Origin: Nematostella vectensis
Lineage: Eukaryota; Cnidaria; Anthozoa; Actiniaria; Edwardsiidae
DNA: 64,000 nucleotides
Assembly: GCF_932526225.1 (NCBI RefSeq)
Contig: NC_064042.1
Span: 729,001-793,000, forward strand
Reading direction: 5' to 3'
Part shown: in pieces, positions 9,918 to 24,064 of the stretch
How the letters are laid out: each line of letters starts with the position of its first letter
Numbering within the stretch: position 1 is the first letter of the stretch
Notes under the pieces: generated by a model
The model's input: only the letters and a program-made list of their open reading frames with translations
The model's database searches: none
What the model was told of the DNA's origin: nothing
Program-made: the position numbers and the translations under genes

Positions 9918-11422
9918 CCGTTTTTTCGTCCAGTGTATATATATATATATTTTTTCTTTCTTTTCATTACAAGTTCTATATGTGTAAGTGGTGACCATAG
10001 CTATGATTACTATTATTTAGAATATTTTTTTACCTACTAACAGAAAACAACTTGACTGCAAAACACTTACTGTAGGGCACTCGATATTAGGCATTACTTT
10101 CATGTGGATGTAAGGTTGAAATGTCAAAACCTTCATTAACCCCGGAACTACGCTTTAGCGTATTACACTTTGTTGTGATCTGATTCTATTGTTCTTTTTT
10201 GTGTTTTACTAACTATTACCGTTTAATTATCACACTTTGTTTCACGGGTTAATGAAAACCACTCTAATTACTTACAGTAGTTCTTTTTTAATATTATCAT
10301 TTACTTGTATAATTTACATGAGCAATACATATTTCTTTATGGCTTTGTAGAGCTCATCTCGTTCCTCATAAATAACAAACAAAATGAAGTTTGTTCTTAT
10401 TTTGGTGCAAAGGAATCTACAGTAGTTTTCTAATCAGATAATTGTTTTTCTTTTAACACTCACCTGTTATTTCAACAGCCTTACTTGAGTTTGCTTGTCT
10501 CAGAAATAGACCTTGCTTAATAAACAAAGACATGTTACAAACTTATTTAATAATAGGTAACAACTGCAATATTGTATGAAGAGAGTGCCCCTCTCTTCCC
10601 CCTGCTATTGTTGAAATTATGCTCAATAAACTTTTACCTCTTCCCTCTCCACCAGTTAAGCATTCTATGTATGCTTCCCTGTACAAAATGCACCCCTTCA
10701 AATAGAACATTAAAGTTCACATACTTGTTTACTTCCTCAAACTCTTTGCTTTGTGTTTTTTGTTAACTTCCTAGGAACAAATTGAATACATATAATCAAT
10801 AAATCTAGCAAGCTTATTTTGCAAACTCACTTTTTTATTATTTTTGCGCAAAACCTATCAGGATTAAGGGGGTCCAGCACAAAGAAAAAAAACCGAATTA
10901 AAAAAAAAGCCCATTGGCCTGGGATCGAACCCGGTCTGAAGAACAAAACGGAAACCATACATACGGATTACCCAATCGGTATGGCAGCACAAGGCTTTTA
11001 CGGAAGGCTGTAAAGAACCCGAAGGCCCCAAGCACCGATATTTCCGAGCGAATATGCTGTACAACACTCTTGCAAGGTTATCCCAACCCGCGCATTAATG
11101 GGGAGGACAATAACCAGGATCCCAGGCCTGTAATACGGTTATGCCACGCACAGCTCGCCGAGATTGTGGATGACAAAAAATAGAGGTCTATTTGGGCGTC
11201 TTGGGTCCCTTGGGGACTCGCCATGCGCACGGGCGCATCTCTTTTATTGTGTACATGACATCAAATTAGCGAAGAAAAAAGACGCGGTTTTGGTATCATG
11301 TGAAAATCATAAAATAAATAGAAATAAAGACGTAAGGGGGGAGAATATTGACATCTTCATATTAGAATATTGACAAAATCCGCAATTTTGTCTACGCTGA
11401 CTAAGTAAAGCTGTATTTTACT

Positions 11423-13428
11423 TTAAAGGGACAGCAACATAGTACTGCGCATGTCTGGAGTCAGTGATTATTGTAGGCTTTTAAGTGTCAACAAACAGTT
11501 GAACTTTTAAAAGCTGTGAATACCTTATTAAATAATATGCAATATTATATTGAAAACTATGTTAATTGACAGTTTGTGGTCATTTTTTTTGTTTTGTTTA
11601 AAGTCTCCCACATGTACCAAAAGCTCATAAGTCAGTATTAGAATTTCACTGAAGTTCATTGTGTCAGGGCTCTAGAGCTATTGCAAATCTCTTAACCATG
11701 ACACTCCCCTTTTAAAGGAAAGTAAAAAAAATCCAAATTGTTGGTGGGGGTCTCTGTTGTGTTTGTTTTCTTTTTAGATTTGTTCTATTATTATTATTAT
11801 TTTCTTTTTTAGAGGGGGAGGGGAATTCAGCTAAAAATAGCCAAGGGTCAATTCAAGCAACTAGTACAAAAGATGTTTTTTTGCAGTCCTTTATTCAATA
11901 TATTCAAGGTTATCATGCAATTATGTTGTTTGACTGCATATATATATATATTTTTTTTCTTTCTTTTCATTACAAGTTCTATATGTGTAAGTGGTGACCA
12001 TAGCTATGATTACTATTATTTAGAATATTTTTTTACCTACTAACAGAAAACAACTTGACTGCAAAACACTTACTGTAGGGCACTCGATATTAGGCATTAC
12101 TTTCATGTGGATGTAAGGTTGAAATGTCAAAACCTTCATTAACCCGTGAACTACGCTTTAGCGTATTACACTTTGTTGTGATCTGATTCTATTGTTCTTT
12201 TTTGTGTTTTACTAACTAGTACCGTTTAACTATCACACTTTGTTTCACGGGTTAATGAAAACCACTCTAATTACTTACAGTAGTTCTTTTTTAATATTAT
12301 CATTTACTTGTATAATTTACATGAGCAATACATATTTCTTTATGGCTTTGTAGAGCTCATCTCGTTCCTCATAAAAAACAAACAAAATGAAGTTTGTTCT
12401 TATTTTGGTGCAAAGGAATCTACAGTAGTTTTCTAATCAGATAAATGTTTTTGTTTTAACACTCACCTGTTATTTCAACAGCCTTACTTGAGTTTGCTTG
12501 TCTCAGAAATAGACCTTGCTTAATAAACAAAGACATGTTACAAACTTATTTAATAATAGGTAACAACTGCAATATTGTATGAAGAGAGTGCCCCTCTCTT
12601 CCCCCTGCTATTGTTGAAATTATGCTCAATAAACTTTTACCTCTTCCCTCTCCACCAGTTAAGCATTCTATGTATGCTTCCCTGTACAAAATGCATCCCT
12701 TCAAATAGAACATTAAAGTTCACATACTTGTTTACTTCCTCAAACTCTTTGCTTTGTGTTTTTTGTTAACTTCCTAGGAACAAATTGAATACATATAATC
12801 AATAAATCTAGCAAGCTTATTTTGCAAACTCACTTTTTTTATTATTTTTGCGCAAAACCTATCAGGATTAAGGGGGTCCAGCACAAAGAAAAAAAAAAAC
12901 GAAATAAAAAAAAAGCCCATTGGCCTGGGATCGAACCCGGTCTGAAGAACAAAACGGAAACCATACATACGGATTACCCAATCGGTATGGCAGCACAAGG
13001 CTTTTACGGAAGGCTGTAAAGAACCCGAAGGCCCCAAGCACCGATATTTCCGAGCGAATATGCTGTACAACACTCTTGCAAGGTTATCCCGACCTGCGCA
13101 TTAATGGGGAGGACAATAACCAGGATCCCAGGCCTGTAATACGGTTACGCCACGCACAGCTCGCCGAGATTGTGGATGACAAAAAATAGAGGTCTATTTG
13201 GGCGTCTTGGGTCCCTTGGGGACTCGCCATGCGCACGGGCGCATCTCTTTTATTATGTACATGACATCAAATTAGCGAAGAAAAAAGACGCTGTTTTGGT
13301 ATCATGTGAAAATCATAAAATAAATAGAAATAAAGACGTAAGGGGGGAGAATATTGACATCTTCATATTAGAATATTGACAAAATCCGCAATTTTGTCTA
13401 CGCTGACTAAGTAAAGCTGTATTTTACT
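11423..13428 (+). repeat. Repeat unit F4
   Basis: Standard length (2006 bp). The left terminus reads AGGGACAG. A 2-bp loss near 11507 breaks the short frame that is open in some other copies, showing that frame is not maintained. Confidence 0.95.
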
Positions 13429-15431
13429 TTAAAGGGGCAGCAACATAGTACTGCGCATGTCTGGAGTCAGTGATTATTGTAGGCTTTTAAGTGTCAACAA
13501 ACAGTTGAACTTTTTAAAAGCTGTGAATACCTTATTAAATAATATGCAATATTATATTGAAAACTATGTTAATTGACATTTTGTGGTCATTTTTTTTGTT
13601 TTGTTTAAAGTCTCCCACATGTACCAAAAGCTCATAAGTCAGTATTAGACTTTCACTGAAGTTCATTGTGTCAGGGCTCTAGAGATATTGCAAATCTCTT
13701 AAACATGACACTCCCCCTTTAAAGGAAAGTAAAAAAAATCAAAATTTTTGATGGGGGTCTCTGCTGTGTTTGTTTTCTTTTTAGTTTTGTTCTATTATTA
13801 TTATTATTATTTTCTTTTTTAGAGGGGGAGGGGAATTCAGCTAAAAATAGCCAAGGGTCAATTCAAGCAACTAGTACAAAAGATGTTTTTTTGCAGTCCT
13901 TTATTCAATATATTCAAGGTTATCATGCAATTCTGTTGTTTGACTGCATATATATATTTTTCTTTCTTTTCATTACAAGTTCTATATGTGTAAGTGGTGA
14001 CCATAGCTATGATTACTATTATTTAGAATATTTTTTTACCTACTAACAGAAAACAACTTGACTGCAAAACACTTACTGTAGGGCACTCAATATTAGGCAT
14101 TACTTTCATGTGGATGTAAGGTTGAAATGTCAAAACCTTCATTAACCCGTGAACTACGCTTTAGCGTATTACACTTTGTTGTGATCTGATTCTATTGTTC
14201 TTTTTTGTGTTTTACTAACTATTACCGTTTAACTATCACACTTTGTTTCACGGGTTAATGAAAACCACTCTAATTACTTACAGTAGTTCTTTTTTAATAT
14301 TAACATTTACTTGTATAATTTACATGAGCAATACATATTTCTTTATGGCTTTGTAGAGCTCATCTCGTTCCTCATAAAAAACAAACAAACTAAAGTTTCT
14401 TCTTATTTTGGTGCAAAGGAATCTACAGTAGTTTTCTAATCAGATAATTGTTTTTCTTTTAACACTCACCTGTTATTTCAACAGCCTTACTTGAGTTTGC
14501 TTGTCTCAGAAATAGACCTTGCTTAATAAACAAAGACATGTTACAAACTTATTTAATAATAGGTAACAACTGCAATATTGTATGAAGAGAGTGCCCCTCT
14601 CTTCCCCCTGCTATTGTTGAAATTATGCTCAATAAACTTTTACCTCTTCCCTCTCCACCAGTTAAGCATTCTATGTATGCTTCCCTGTACAAAATGCACC
14701 CCTTCAAATAGAACATTAAAGTTCACATACTTGTTTACTTCCTCAAACTCTTTGCTTTGTGTTTTTTGTTAACTTCCTAGGAACAAATTGAATACATATA
14801 ATCAATCAATCTAGCAAGATTATTTTGCAAACTCACTTTTTTATTATTATTTTTGCGCAAAACCTATCAGGATTAAGGGGGTCCAGCACAAAGAAAAAAA
14901 AACGAAATAAAAAAAAAGCCCATTGGCCTGGGATCGAACCCGGTCTGAAGAACAAAACGGAAACCATACATACGGATTACCCAATCGGTATGGCAGCACA
15001 AAGCTTTTACGGAAGGCTGTAAAGAACCCGAAGGCCCCAAGCACCGATATTTCCGAGCGAATATGCTGTACAACACTCTTGCAAGGTTATCCCAACCCGC
15101 GCATTAATGGGGAGGACAATAACCAGGATCCCAGGCCTGTAATACGGTTACGCCACGCACAGCTCGCCGAGACTGTGGATGACAAAAAATAGAGGTCTAT
15201 TTGGGCGTCTTGGGTCCCTTGGGGACTCGCCATGCGCACGGGCGCATCTCTTTTATTATGTACATGACATCAAATTAGCGAAGAAAAAAGACGCTGTTTT
15301 GGTATCATGTGAAAATCATAAAATAAATAGAAATAAAGACGTAAGGGGGGAGAATATTGACATCTTCATATTAGAATATTGACAAAATCCGCAATTTTGT
15401 CTACGCTGACTAAGTAAAGCTGTATTTTACT
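13429..15431 (+). repeat. Repeat unit F5
   Basis: Standard unit of 2003 bp with no insertion. The right terminus of its first element reads CCCCCTTTAA, the form that best matches the left TTAAAGGGG. Confidence 0.95.
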
Positions 15432-17450
15432 TTAAAGGGGCAGCAACATAGTACTGCGCATGTCTGGAGTCAGTGATTATTGTAGGCTTTTAAGTGTCAA
15501 CAAACAGTTGAACTTTTTAAAAGCTGTGAATACCTTATTAAATAATATGCAATATTATATTGAAAACTATGTTAATTGACATTTTGTGGTCATTTTTTTT
15601 GTTTTGTTTAAAGTCTCCCACATGTACCAAAAGCTCATAAGTCAGTATTAGACTTTCACTGAAGTTCATTGTGTCAGGGCTCTAGAGATATTGCAAATCT
15701 CTTAAACATGACACTCCCCCTTTAAAGGAAAGTAAAAAAAAATCAAAATTGTTGATGGGGGTCTCTGCTGTGTTTGTTTTCTTTTTAGTTTTGTTCTATT
15801 ATTATTATTATTATTTTCTTTTTTAGAGGGGGAGGGGAATTCAGCTAAAAATAGCCAAGGGTCAATTCAAGCAACTAGTACAAAAGATGTTTTTTTGCAG
15901 TCCTTTATTCAATATATTCAAGGTTATCATGCAATCCTGTTGTTTGACTGCATATATATATATATATATATATTTTTTTTCTTTCTTTTCATTACAAGTT
16001 CTATATGTGTAAGTGGTGACCATAGCTATGATTACTATTATTTAGAATATTTTTTTACCTACTAACAGAAAACAACTTGACTGCAAAACACTTACTGTAG
16101 GGCACTCAATATTAGGCATTACTTTCATGTGGATGTAAGGTTGAAATGTCAAAACCTTCATTAACCCGTGAACTACGCTTTAGCGTATTACACTTTGTTG
16201 TGATCTGATTCTATTGTTCTTTTTTGTGTTTTACTAACTATTACCGTTTAACTATCACACTTTGTTTCACGGGTTAATGAAAACCACTCTAATTACTTAC
16301 AGTAGTTCTTTTTTAATATTATCATTTACTTGTATAATTTACATGAGCAATACATATTTCTTTATGGCTTTGTAGAGCTCATCTCGTTCCTCATAAAAAA
16401 CAAACAAACTAAAGTTTGTTCTTATTTTGGTGCAAAGGAATCTACAGTAGTTTTCTAATCAGATAATTGTTTTTCTTTTAACACTCACCTGTTATTTCAA
16501 CAGCCTTACTTGAGTTTGCTTGTCTCAGAAATAGACCTTGCTTAATAAACAAAGACATGTTACAAACTTATTTAATAATAGGTAACAACTGCAATATTGT
16601 ATGAAGAGAGTGCCCCTCCCTTCCCCCTGCTATTGTTGAAATTATTCTCAATAAACTTTTACGTCTTCACTCTCCACCAGTTAAGCATTCTATGTATGCT
16701 TCCCTGTACAAAATGCACCCCTTCAAATAGAACATTAAAGTTCACATACTTGTTTACTTCCTCAAACTCTTTGCTTTGTGTTTTTTGTTAACTTCCTAGG
16801 AACAAATTGAATACATATAATCAATCAATCTAGCAAGCTTATTTTGCAAACTCACTTTTTTATTATTATTTTTGCGGAAAACCTATCAGGATTAAGGGGG
16901 TCCATCACAAAGAAAAAAAAACGAAATAAAAAAAAAGCCCATTGGCCTGGGATCGAACCCGGTCTGAAGAACAAAACGGAAACCATACATACGGATTACC
17001 CAATCGGTATGGCAGCACAAGGCTTTTACGGAAGGCTGTAAAGAACCCGAAGGCCCCAAGCACCGATATTTCCGAGCGAATATGCTGTACAACACTCTTG
17101 CAAGGTTATCCCAACCCGCGCATTAATGGGGAGGACAATAACCAGGATCCCAGGCCTGTAATACGGTTACGCCACGCACAGCTCGCCGAGACTGTGGATG
17201 ACAAAAAATAGAGGTCCATTTGGGCGTCTTGGGTCCCTTGGGGACTCGCCATGCGCACGGGCGCATCTCTTTTATTGTGTACATGACATCAAATTAGCGA
17301 AGAAAAAAGACGCTGTTTTGGTATCATGTGAAAATCATAAAATAAATAGAAATAAAGACGTAAGGGGGGAGAATATTGACATCTTCATATTAGAATATTG
17401 ACAAAATCCGCAATTTTGTCTACGCTGACTAAGTAAAGCTGTATTTTACT
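15432..17450 (+). repeat. Repeat unit F6
   Basis: Standard unit (2019 bp). It shares several substitutions with the preceding unit (for example ATTTTGTGG near 15580 and TTAAACATG near 15703), so the two are close relatives. Confidence 0.95.
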
Positions 17451-19438
17451 TTAAAGGGGCAGCAACATAGTACTGCGCATGTCTGGAGTCAGTGATTATT
17501 GTAGGCTTTTAAGTGTCAACAAACAGTTGAACTTTTTAAAAGCTGTGAATACCTTATTAAATAATATGCAATATTATATTGAAAACTATGTTAATTGACA
17601 TTTTATGGTCATTTTTTTTGTTTTGTTTAAAGTCTCCCACATGTACCAAAAGCTCATAAGTCAGTATTAGACTTTCACTGAAGTTCATTGTGTCAGGGCT
17701 CTAGAGATATTGCAAATCTCTTAAACATGACACTAAGTAAAAAAAATCAAAATTGTTGGTGGGGGTCTCTGTTGTGTTTGTTTTCTTTTTAGTTTTGTTC
17801 TATTATTATTATTATTTTCTTTTTTAGAGGGGGAGGGGAATTCAGCTAAAAATAGCCAAGGGTCAATTCAAGCAACTAGTACAAAAGATGTTTTTTTGCC
17901 GTCCTTTATTCAATATATTCAAGGTTATCATGCAATTCTGTTGTTTGACTGCATATATATATTTTTCTTTCATTTCATTACAAGTTCTATATGTGTAAGT
18001 GGTGACCATAGCTATGATTACTATTATTTAGAATATTTTTTTACCTACTAACAGAAAACAACTTGACTGCAAAACACTTAATGTAGGGCACTCGATATTA
18101 GGCATTACCTTCATGTGGATGTAAGGTTGAATTGTCAAAACCTTCATTAACCCGTGAACTACGCTTTAGCGTATTACACTTTGTTGTGATCTGATTCTAT
18201 TGTTCTTTTTTGTGTTTTACTAACTATTACCGTTTAACTATCACACTTTGTTTCACGTGTTAATGAAAACAACTCTAATTACTTACAGTAATTCTTTTTT
18301 AATATTATTATTTACTTGTATAATTTAGATGAGCAATACATATTTCTTCTTGGCCTTGTAGAGCTCATCTCGTTCCTCATAAATAACAAACAAAATAAAG
18401 TTTGTTCTTATTTGGTGCAAAGGAATCTACATTAGTTTTCTAATCAGATAATTGTTTTTTTTTTTAACACTCACCCGTTATTTCAACAGCTCTTACTTGA
18501 GTTTGCTTGTCTCAGAAATAGACCTTGCTTAATAAACAAATATATCTTACAACCTTTTTTAATAATAGGTAACAACTGCAATATTGTATGAAGAGAGTGC
18601 CCCTCCCTTCCCCCTGCTATTGTTGGCATTATGCTCAATAAACTTTTACCTCTCCCCTCTCCACCAGTTAAGCATTCTATGTATGCTTCCCTGTACAAAA
18701 TGCGCCCCTTCAAATAGAACATTAAAGTTCACATACTTGTTTACTTCCTCAAACTCTTTGCTTTGTGTTTTTTGTTAACTTCCTAGGAACAAATTGAATA
18801 CATATAATCAATAAATCCTGCAAGCTTATTTTGCAAACTCACTTTTTTTTATTATTTTTGCGCAAAACCAATCAGGATTAGGGGGGTCAAGCACAAAGAA
18901 AAAAAAAACGAATTAAAAAAAAAAGCCCATTGGCCTGGGATCGAACCCGGTCTGAAGAACAAAACGGAAACCATACATACGGATTACCCAATCGGTATGG
19001 CAGCACAAGGCTTTTACGGAAGGCTGTAAAGAACCAGAAGGCCCCAAGCACCGATATTTCCGAGCGAATATGCTGTACAACACTCTTGCAAGGTTATCCC
19101 AACCCGCGCATTAATGGGGAGGACAATAACCAGGATCCCAGGCCTGTAATACGGTTACGCCACGCACAGCTCGCCGAGATTGTGGATGACAAAAAATAGA
19201 GGTCTATTTGGGCGTCTTGGGTCCCTTGAGGACTCGCCATGCGCACGGGCGCATCTCTTTTATTGTGTACATGACATCAAATTAGCGAAGAAAAATGACG
19301 CTGTTTTGGTATCATGTGAAAATCATAAAATAAATAGAAATAAAGACGTAAGGGGGGAGAATATTGACATCTTCATATTAGAATATTGACAAAATCCGCA
19401 ATTTTGTCTACGCTGACTAAGTAAAGCTGTATTTTACT
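17451..19438 (+). repeat. Repeat unit F7 (lost right end of first element)
   Basis: Near 17731-17736 the sequence jumps from GACACT directly to AAGTAAA, losing about 14 bp that would hold the CCCCTTTAA terminus of the TTAAAGG-ended element. Confidence 0.95.
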
Positions 19439-21452
19439 TTAAAGGGGCAGCAACATAGTACTGCGCATGTCTGGAGTCAGTGATTATTGTAGGCTTTTAA
19501 GTGTCAACAAACAGTTGAACTTTTTAAAAGCTGTGAATACCTTATTAAATAATATGCAATATTATATTGAAAACTATGTTAATTGACATTTTATGGTCAT
19601 TTTTTTTGTTTTGTTTAAAGTCTCCCACATGTACCAAAAGCTCATAAGTCAGTATTAGAATTTCACTGAAGTTCATTGTGTCAGGGCTCTAGAGCTATTG
19701 CAAATCTCTTAACCATGACACTTCCCTTTTAAAGGAAAGTAAAAAAAATCAAAATTGTTGGTGGGGGTCTCTGTTGTGTTTGTTTTCTTTTTAGTTTTGT
19801 TCTATTATTATTATTATTATTTTCTTTTTTAGAGGGGGAGGGGAATTCAGCTAAAAATAGCCAAGGGTCAATTCAAGCAACTAGTACAAAAGATGTTTTT
19901 TTGCAGTCCTTTATTCAATATATTCAAGGTTATCATGCAATTCTGTTGTTTGACTGCATATATATATATATGTTTTCTTTCTTTTCATTACAAGTTCTAT
20001 ATGTGTAAGTGGTGACCATAGCTATGATTACTATTATTTAGAATATTTTTTTACCTACTAACAGAAAACAACTTGACTGCAAAACACTTACTGTAGGGCA
20101 CTCGATATTAGGCATTACCTTCATGTGGATGTAAGGTTGAAATGTCAAAACCTTCATTAACCCGTGAACTACGCTTTAGCGTATTACACTTTGTGGTGAT
20201 CTGATTCTATTGTATTTTTTTGTGTTTTTCTAACTATTACCGTTTAACTATCACACTTTGTTTCACGGGTTAATGAAAACCACTCTAATTACTTACAGTA
20301 GTTCTTTTTTAATAATATTATTTACTTGTATAATTTAGATGAGCAATACATATTTCTTTATGGCTTTGTAGAGCTCATCTTGTTTCCTCATAAATAACAA
20401 ACAAAATGAAGTTTGTTCTTATTTTGGTGAAAAGGAATCTACAGTAGTTTTCTAATCAAATAATTGTTTTTCTTTTAACACTCACCTGTTATTTCAACAG
20501 CCTTACTTGAGTTTGCTTGTCTCAGAAATAGACCTTGCTTAATAAACAAAGACATGTTACAAACTTATTTAATAATAGGTAACAACTGCAATATTGTATG
20601 AAGAGAGTGCCCCTCTCTTCCCCCTGCTATTGTTGAAATTATGCTCAATAAACTTTTACTTTACCTCTTCCCTCTCCACCAGTTAAGCATTCTATGTATG
20701 CTTCCCTGTACAAAATGCACCCCTTCAAATAGAACATTAAAGTTCACATACTTTTTTACTTCCTCAAACTCTTTGCTTTGTGTTTTTTGTTAACTTCCTA
20801 GGAACAAATTGAATACATATAATCAATAAATCTAGCAAGCTTATTTTGCAAACTCACTTTTTTTTATTATTTTTGCGCAAAACCTATCAGGATTAAGGGG
20901 GTCCAGCACAAAGAAAAAAAAAACGAATTAAAAAAAAAGCCCATTGGCCTGGGATCGAACCCGGTCCGAAGAACAAAACGGAAACCATACATACGGATTA
21001 CCCAATCGGTATGGCAGCACAAGGCTTTTACGGAAGGCTGTAAAGAACCCGAAGGCCCCAAGCACCGATATTTCCGAGCGAATATGCTGTACAACACTCT
21101 TGCAAGGTTATCCCAACCCGCGCATTAATGGGGAGGACAATAACCAGGATCCCAGGCCTGTAATACGGTTACGCCACGCACAGCTCGCCGAGATTGTGGA
21201 TGACAAAAAATAGAGGTCTATTTGGGCGTCTTGGGTCCCTTGGGGACTCGCCATGCGCACGGGCGCATCTCTTTTATTGTGTACATGACATCAAATTAGC
21301 GAAGAAAAAAGACGCTGTTTTGGTATCATGTGAAAAGCATAAAATAAATAGAAATAAAGACGTAAGGGGGGAGAATATTGACATCTTCATATTAGAATAT
21401 TGACAAAATCCGCAATTTTGTCTACGCTGACTAAGTAAAGCTGTATTTTACT
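19439..21452 (+). repeat. Repeat unit F8
   Basis: Standard unit. It carries a short local duplication (ACTTTTACTTTACC) near 20650-20665 not seen in its neighbours. Confidence 0.95.
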
Positions 21453-23457
21453 TTAAAGGGGCAGCAACATAGTACTGCGCATGTCTGGAGTCAGTGATTA
21501 TTGTAGGCTTTTAAGTGTCAACAAACAGTTGAACTTTTTAAAAGCTGTGAATACCTTATTAAATAATATGCAATATTATATTGAAAACTATGTTAATTGA
21601 CATTTTGTGGTCATTTTTTTTGTTTTGTTTAAAGTCTCCCACATGTACCAAAAGCTCATAAGTCAGTATTAGAATTTCACTGAAGTTCATTGTGTCAGGG
21701 CTCTAGAGCTATTGCAAATCTCTTAACCATGACACTTCCCTTTTAAAGGAAAGTAAAAAAAATCAAAATTGTTGGTGGGGGTCTCTGTTGTGTTTGTTTT
21801 CTTTTTAGTTTTGTTCTATTATTATTATTATTTTCTTTTTTAGAGGGGGAGGGGAATTCAGCTAAAAATAGCCAAGGGTCAATTCAAGCAACTAGTACAA
21901 AAGATGTTTTTTTGCAGTCCTTTATTCAATATATTCAAGGTTATCATGCAATTCTGTTGTTTGACTGCATATATATATATATTTTTTCTTTCTTTTCATT
22001 ACAAGTTCTATATGTGTAAGTGGTGACCATAGCTATGATTACTATTATTTAGAATATTTTTTTACCTACTAACAGAAAACAACTTGACTGCAAAACACTT
22101 ACTGTAGGGCACTCGATATTAGGCATTACCTTCATGTGGATGTAAGGTTGAAATGTCAAAACCTTCATTAACCCGTGAACTACGCTTTAGCGTATTACAC
22201 TTTGTGGTGATCTGATTCTATTGTACTTTTTTGTGTTTTACTAACTATTACCGTTTAACTATCACACTTTGTTTCACGGGTTAATGAAAACCACTCTAAT
22301 TACTTACAGTAGTTCTTTTTTAATAATATTATTTACTTGTATAATTTAGATGAGCAATACATATTTCTTTATGGCTTTGTAGAGCTCATCTCGTTCCTCA
22401 TAAATAACAAACAAAATGAAGTTTGTTCTTATTTTGGTGCAAAGGAATCTACAGTAGTTTTCTAATCAGATAATTGTTTTTCTTTTAACACTCACCTGTT
22501 ATTTCAACAGCCTTACTTGAGTTTGCTTGTCTCAGAAATAGACCTTGCTTAATAAACAAAGACATGTTACAAACTTATTTAATAATAGGTAACAACTGCA
22601 ATATTGTATGAAGAGAGTGCCCCTCTCTTCCCCCTGCTATTGTTGAAATTATGCTCAATAAACTTTTACCCCTTCCCTCTCCACCAGTTAAGCATTCTAT
22701 GTATGCTTCCCTGTACAAAATGCACCCCTTCAAATAGAACATTAAAGTTCACATACTTGTTTACTTCCTCAAACTCTTTGCTTTGTGTTTTTTGTTAACT
22801 TCCTAGGAACAAATTGAATACATATAATCAATAAATCTAGCAAGCTTATTTTGCAAACTCACTTTTTTTATTATTTTTGCGCAAAACCTATCAGGATTAA
22901 GGGGGTCCAGCACAAAGAAAAAAAAAACGAAATAAAAAAAAAAGCCCATTGGCCTGGGATCGAACCCGGTCTGAAGAACAAAACGGAAACCATACATACG
23001 GATTACCCAATCGGTATGGCAGCACAAGGCTTTTACGGAAGGCTGTAAAGAACCCGAAGGCCCCAAGCACCGATATTTCCGAGCGAATATGCTGTACAAC
23101 ACTCTTGCAAGGTTATCCCGACCCGCGCATTAATGGGGAGGACAATAACCAGGATCCCAGGCCTGTAATACGGTTACGCCACGCACAGCTCGCCGAGATT
23201 GTGGATGACAAAAAATAGAGGTCTATTTGGGCGTCTTGGGTCCCTTGGGGACTCGCCATGCGCACGGGCGCATCTCTTTTATTGTGTACATGACATCAAA
23301 TTAGCGAAGAAAAAAGACGCTGTTTTGGTATCATGTGAAAATCATAAAATAAATAGAAATAAAGACGTAAGGGGGGAGAATATTGACATCTTCATATTAG
23401 AATATTGACAAAATCCGCAATTTTGTCTACGCTGACTAAGTAAAGCTGTATTTTACT
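21453..23457 (+). repeat. Repeat unit F9
   Basis: Standard 2005-bp unit, closely resembling the preceding one through its MITE (both read TTTGTGGTGATC and have TTTAATAATATT downstream). Confidence 0.95.
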
Positions 23458-23976
23458 TTAAAGGGGCAGCAACATAGTACTGCGCATGTCTGGAGTCAGT
23501 GATTATTGTAGGCTTTTAAGTGTCAACAAACAGTTGAACTTTTTAAAAGCTGTGAATACCTTATTAAATAATATGCAATATTATATTGAAAACTATGTTA
23601 ATTGACATTTTGTGGTCATTTTTTTTGTTTTGTTTAAAGTCTCCCACATGTACCAAAAGCTCATAAGTCAGTATTAGACTTTCACTGAAGTTCATTGTGT
23701 CAGGCTCTAGAGATATTGCAAATCTCTTAAACATGACACTCCCCCTTTAAAGGAAAGTAAAAAAAAATCAAAATTGTTGATGGGGGTCTCTGCTGTGTTT
23801 GTTTTCTTTTTAGTTTTGTTCTATTATTATTATTATTATTATTTTCTTTTTTAGAGGGGGAGGGGAATTCAGCTAAAAATAGCCAAGGGTCAATTCAAGC
23901 AACTAGTACAAAAGATGTTTTTTTGCAGTCCTTTATTCAATATATTCAAGGTTATCATGCAATTCTGTTGTTTGAC

Positions 23977-24064
<88 letters not shown>

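Larger units (their letters stand above)
7251..9934 (+). other. Gene-bearing segment inserted at TA microsatellite (copy 2)
   Basis: Same segment as in the preceding unit, again between two TA runs (ending 7250 and starting about 9936). The boundaries fall at the same bases, so both copies descend from one event followed by duplication of the whole 4.7-kb unit. Confidence 0.75.
6718..11422 (+). repeat. Repeat unit F3 (4.7 kb, second gene-bearing copy)
   Basis: Near-identical to the preceding 4.7-kb unit, with the gene segment at 7251-9934. I saw only about eight base differences across the inserted segment, so the two long units are a recent duplication of one another. Confidence 0.95.
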
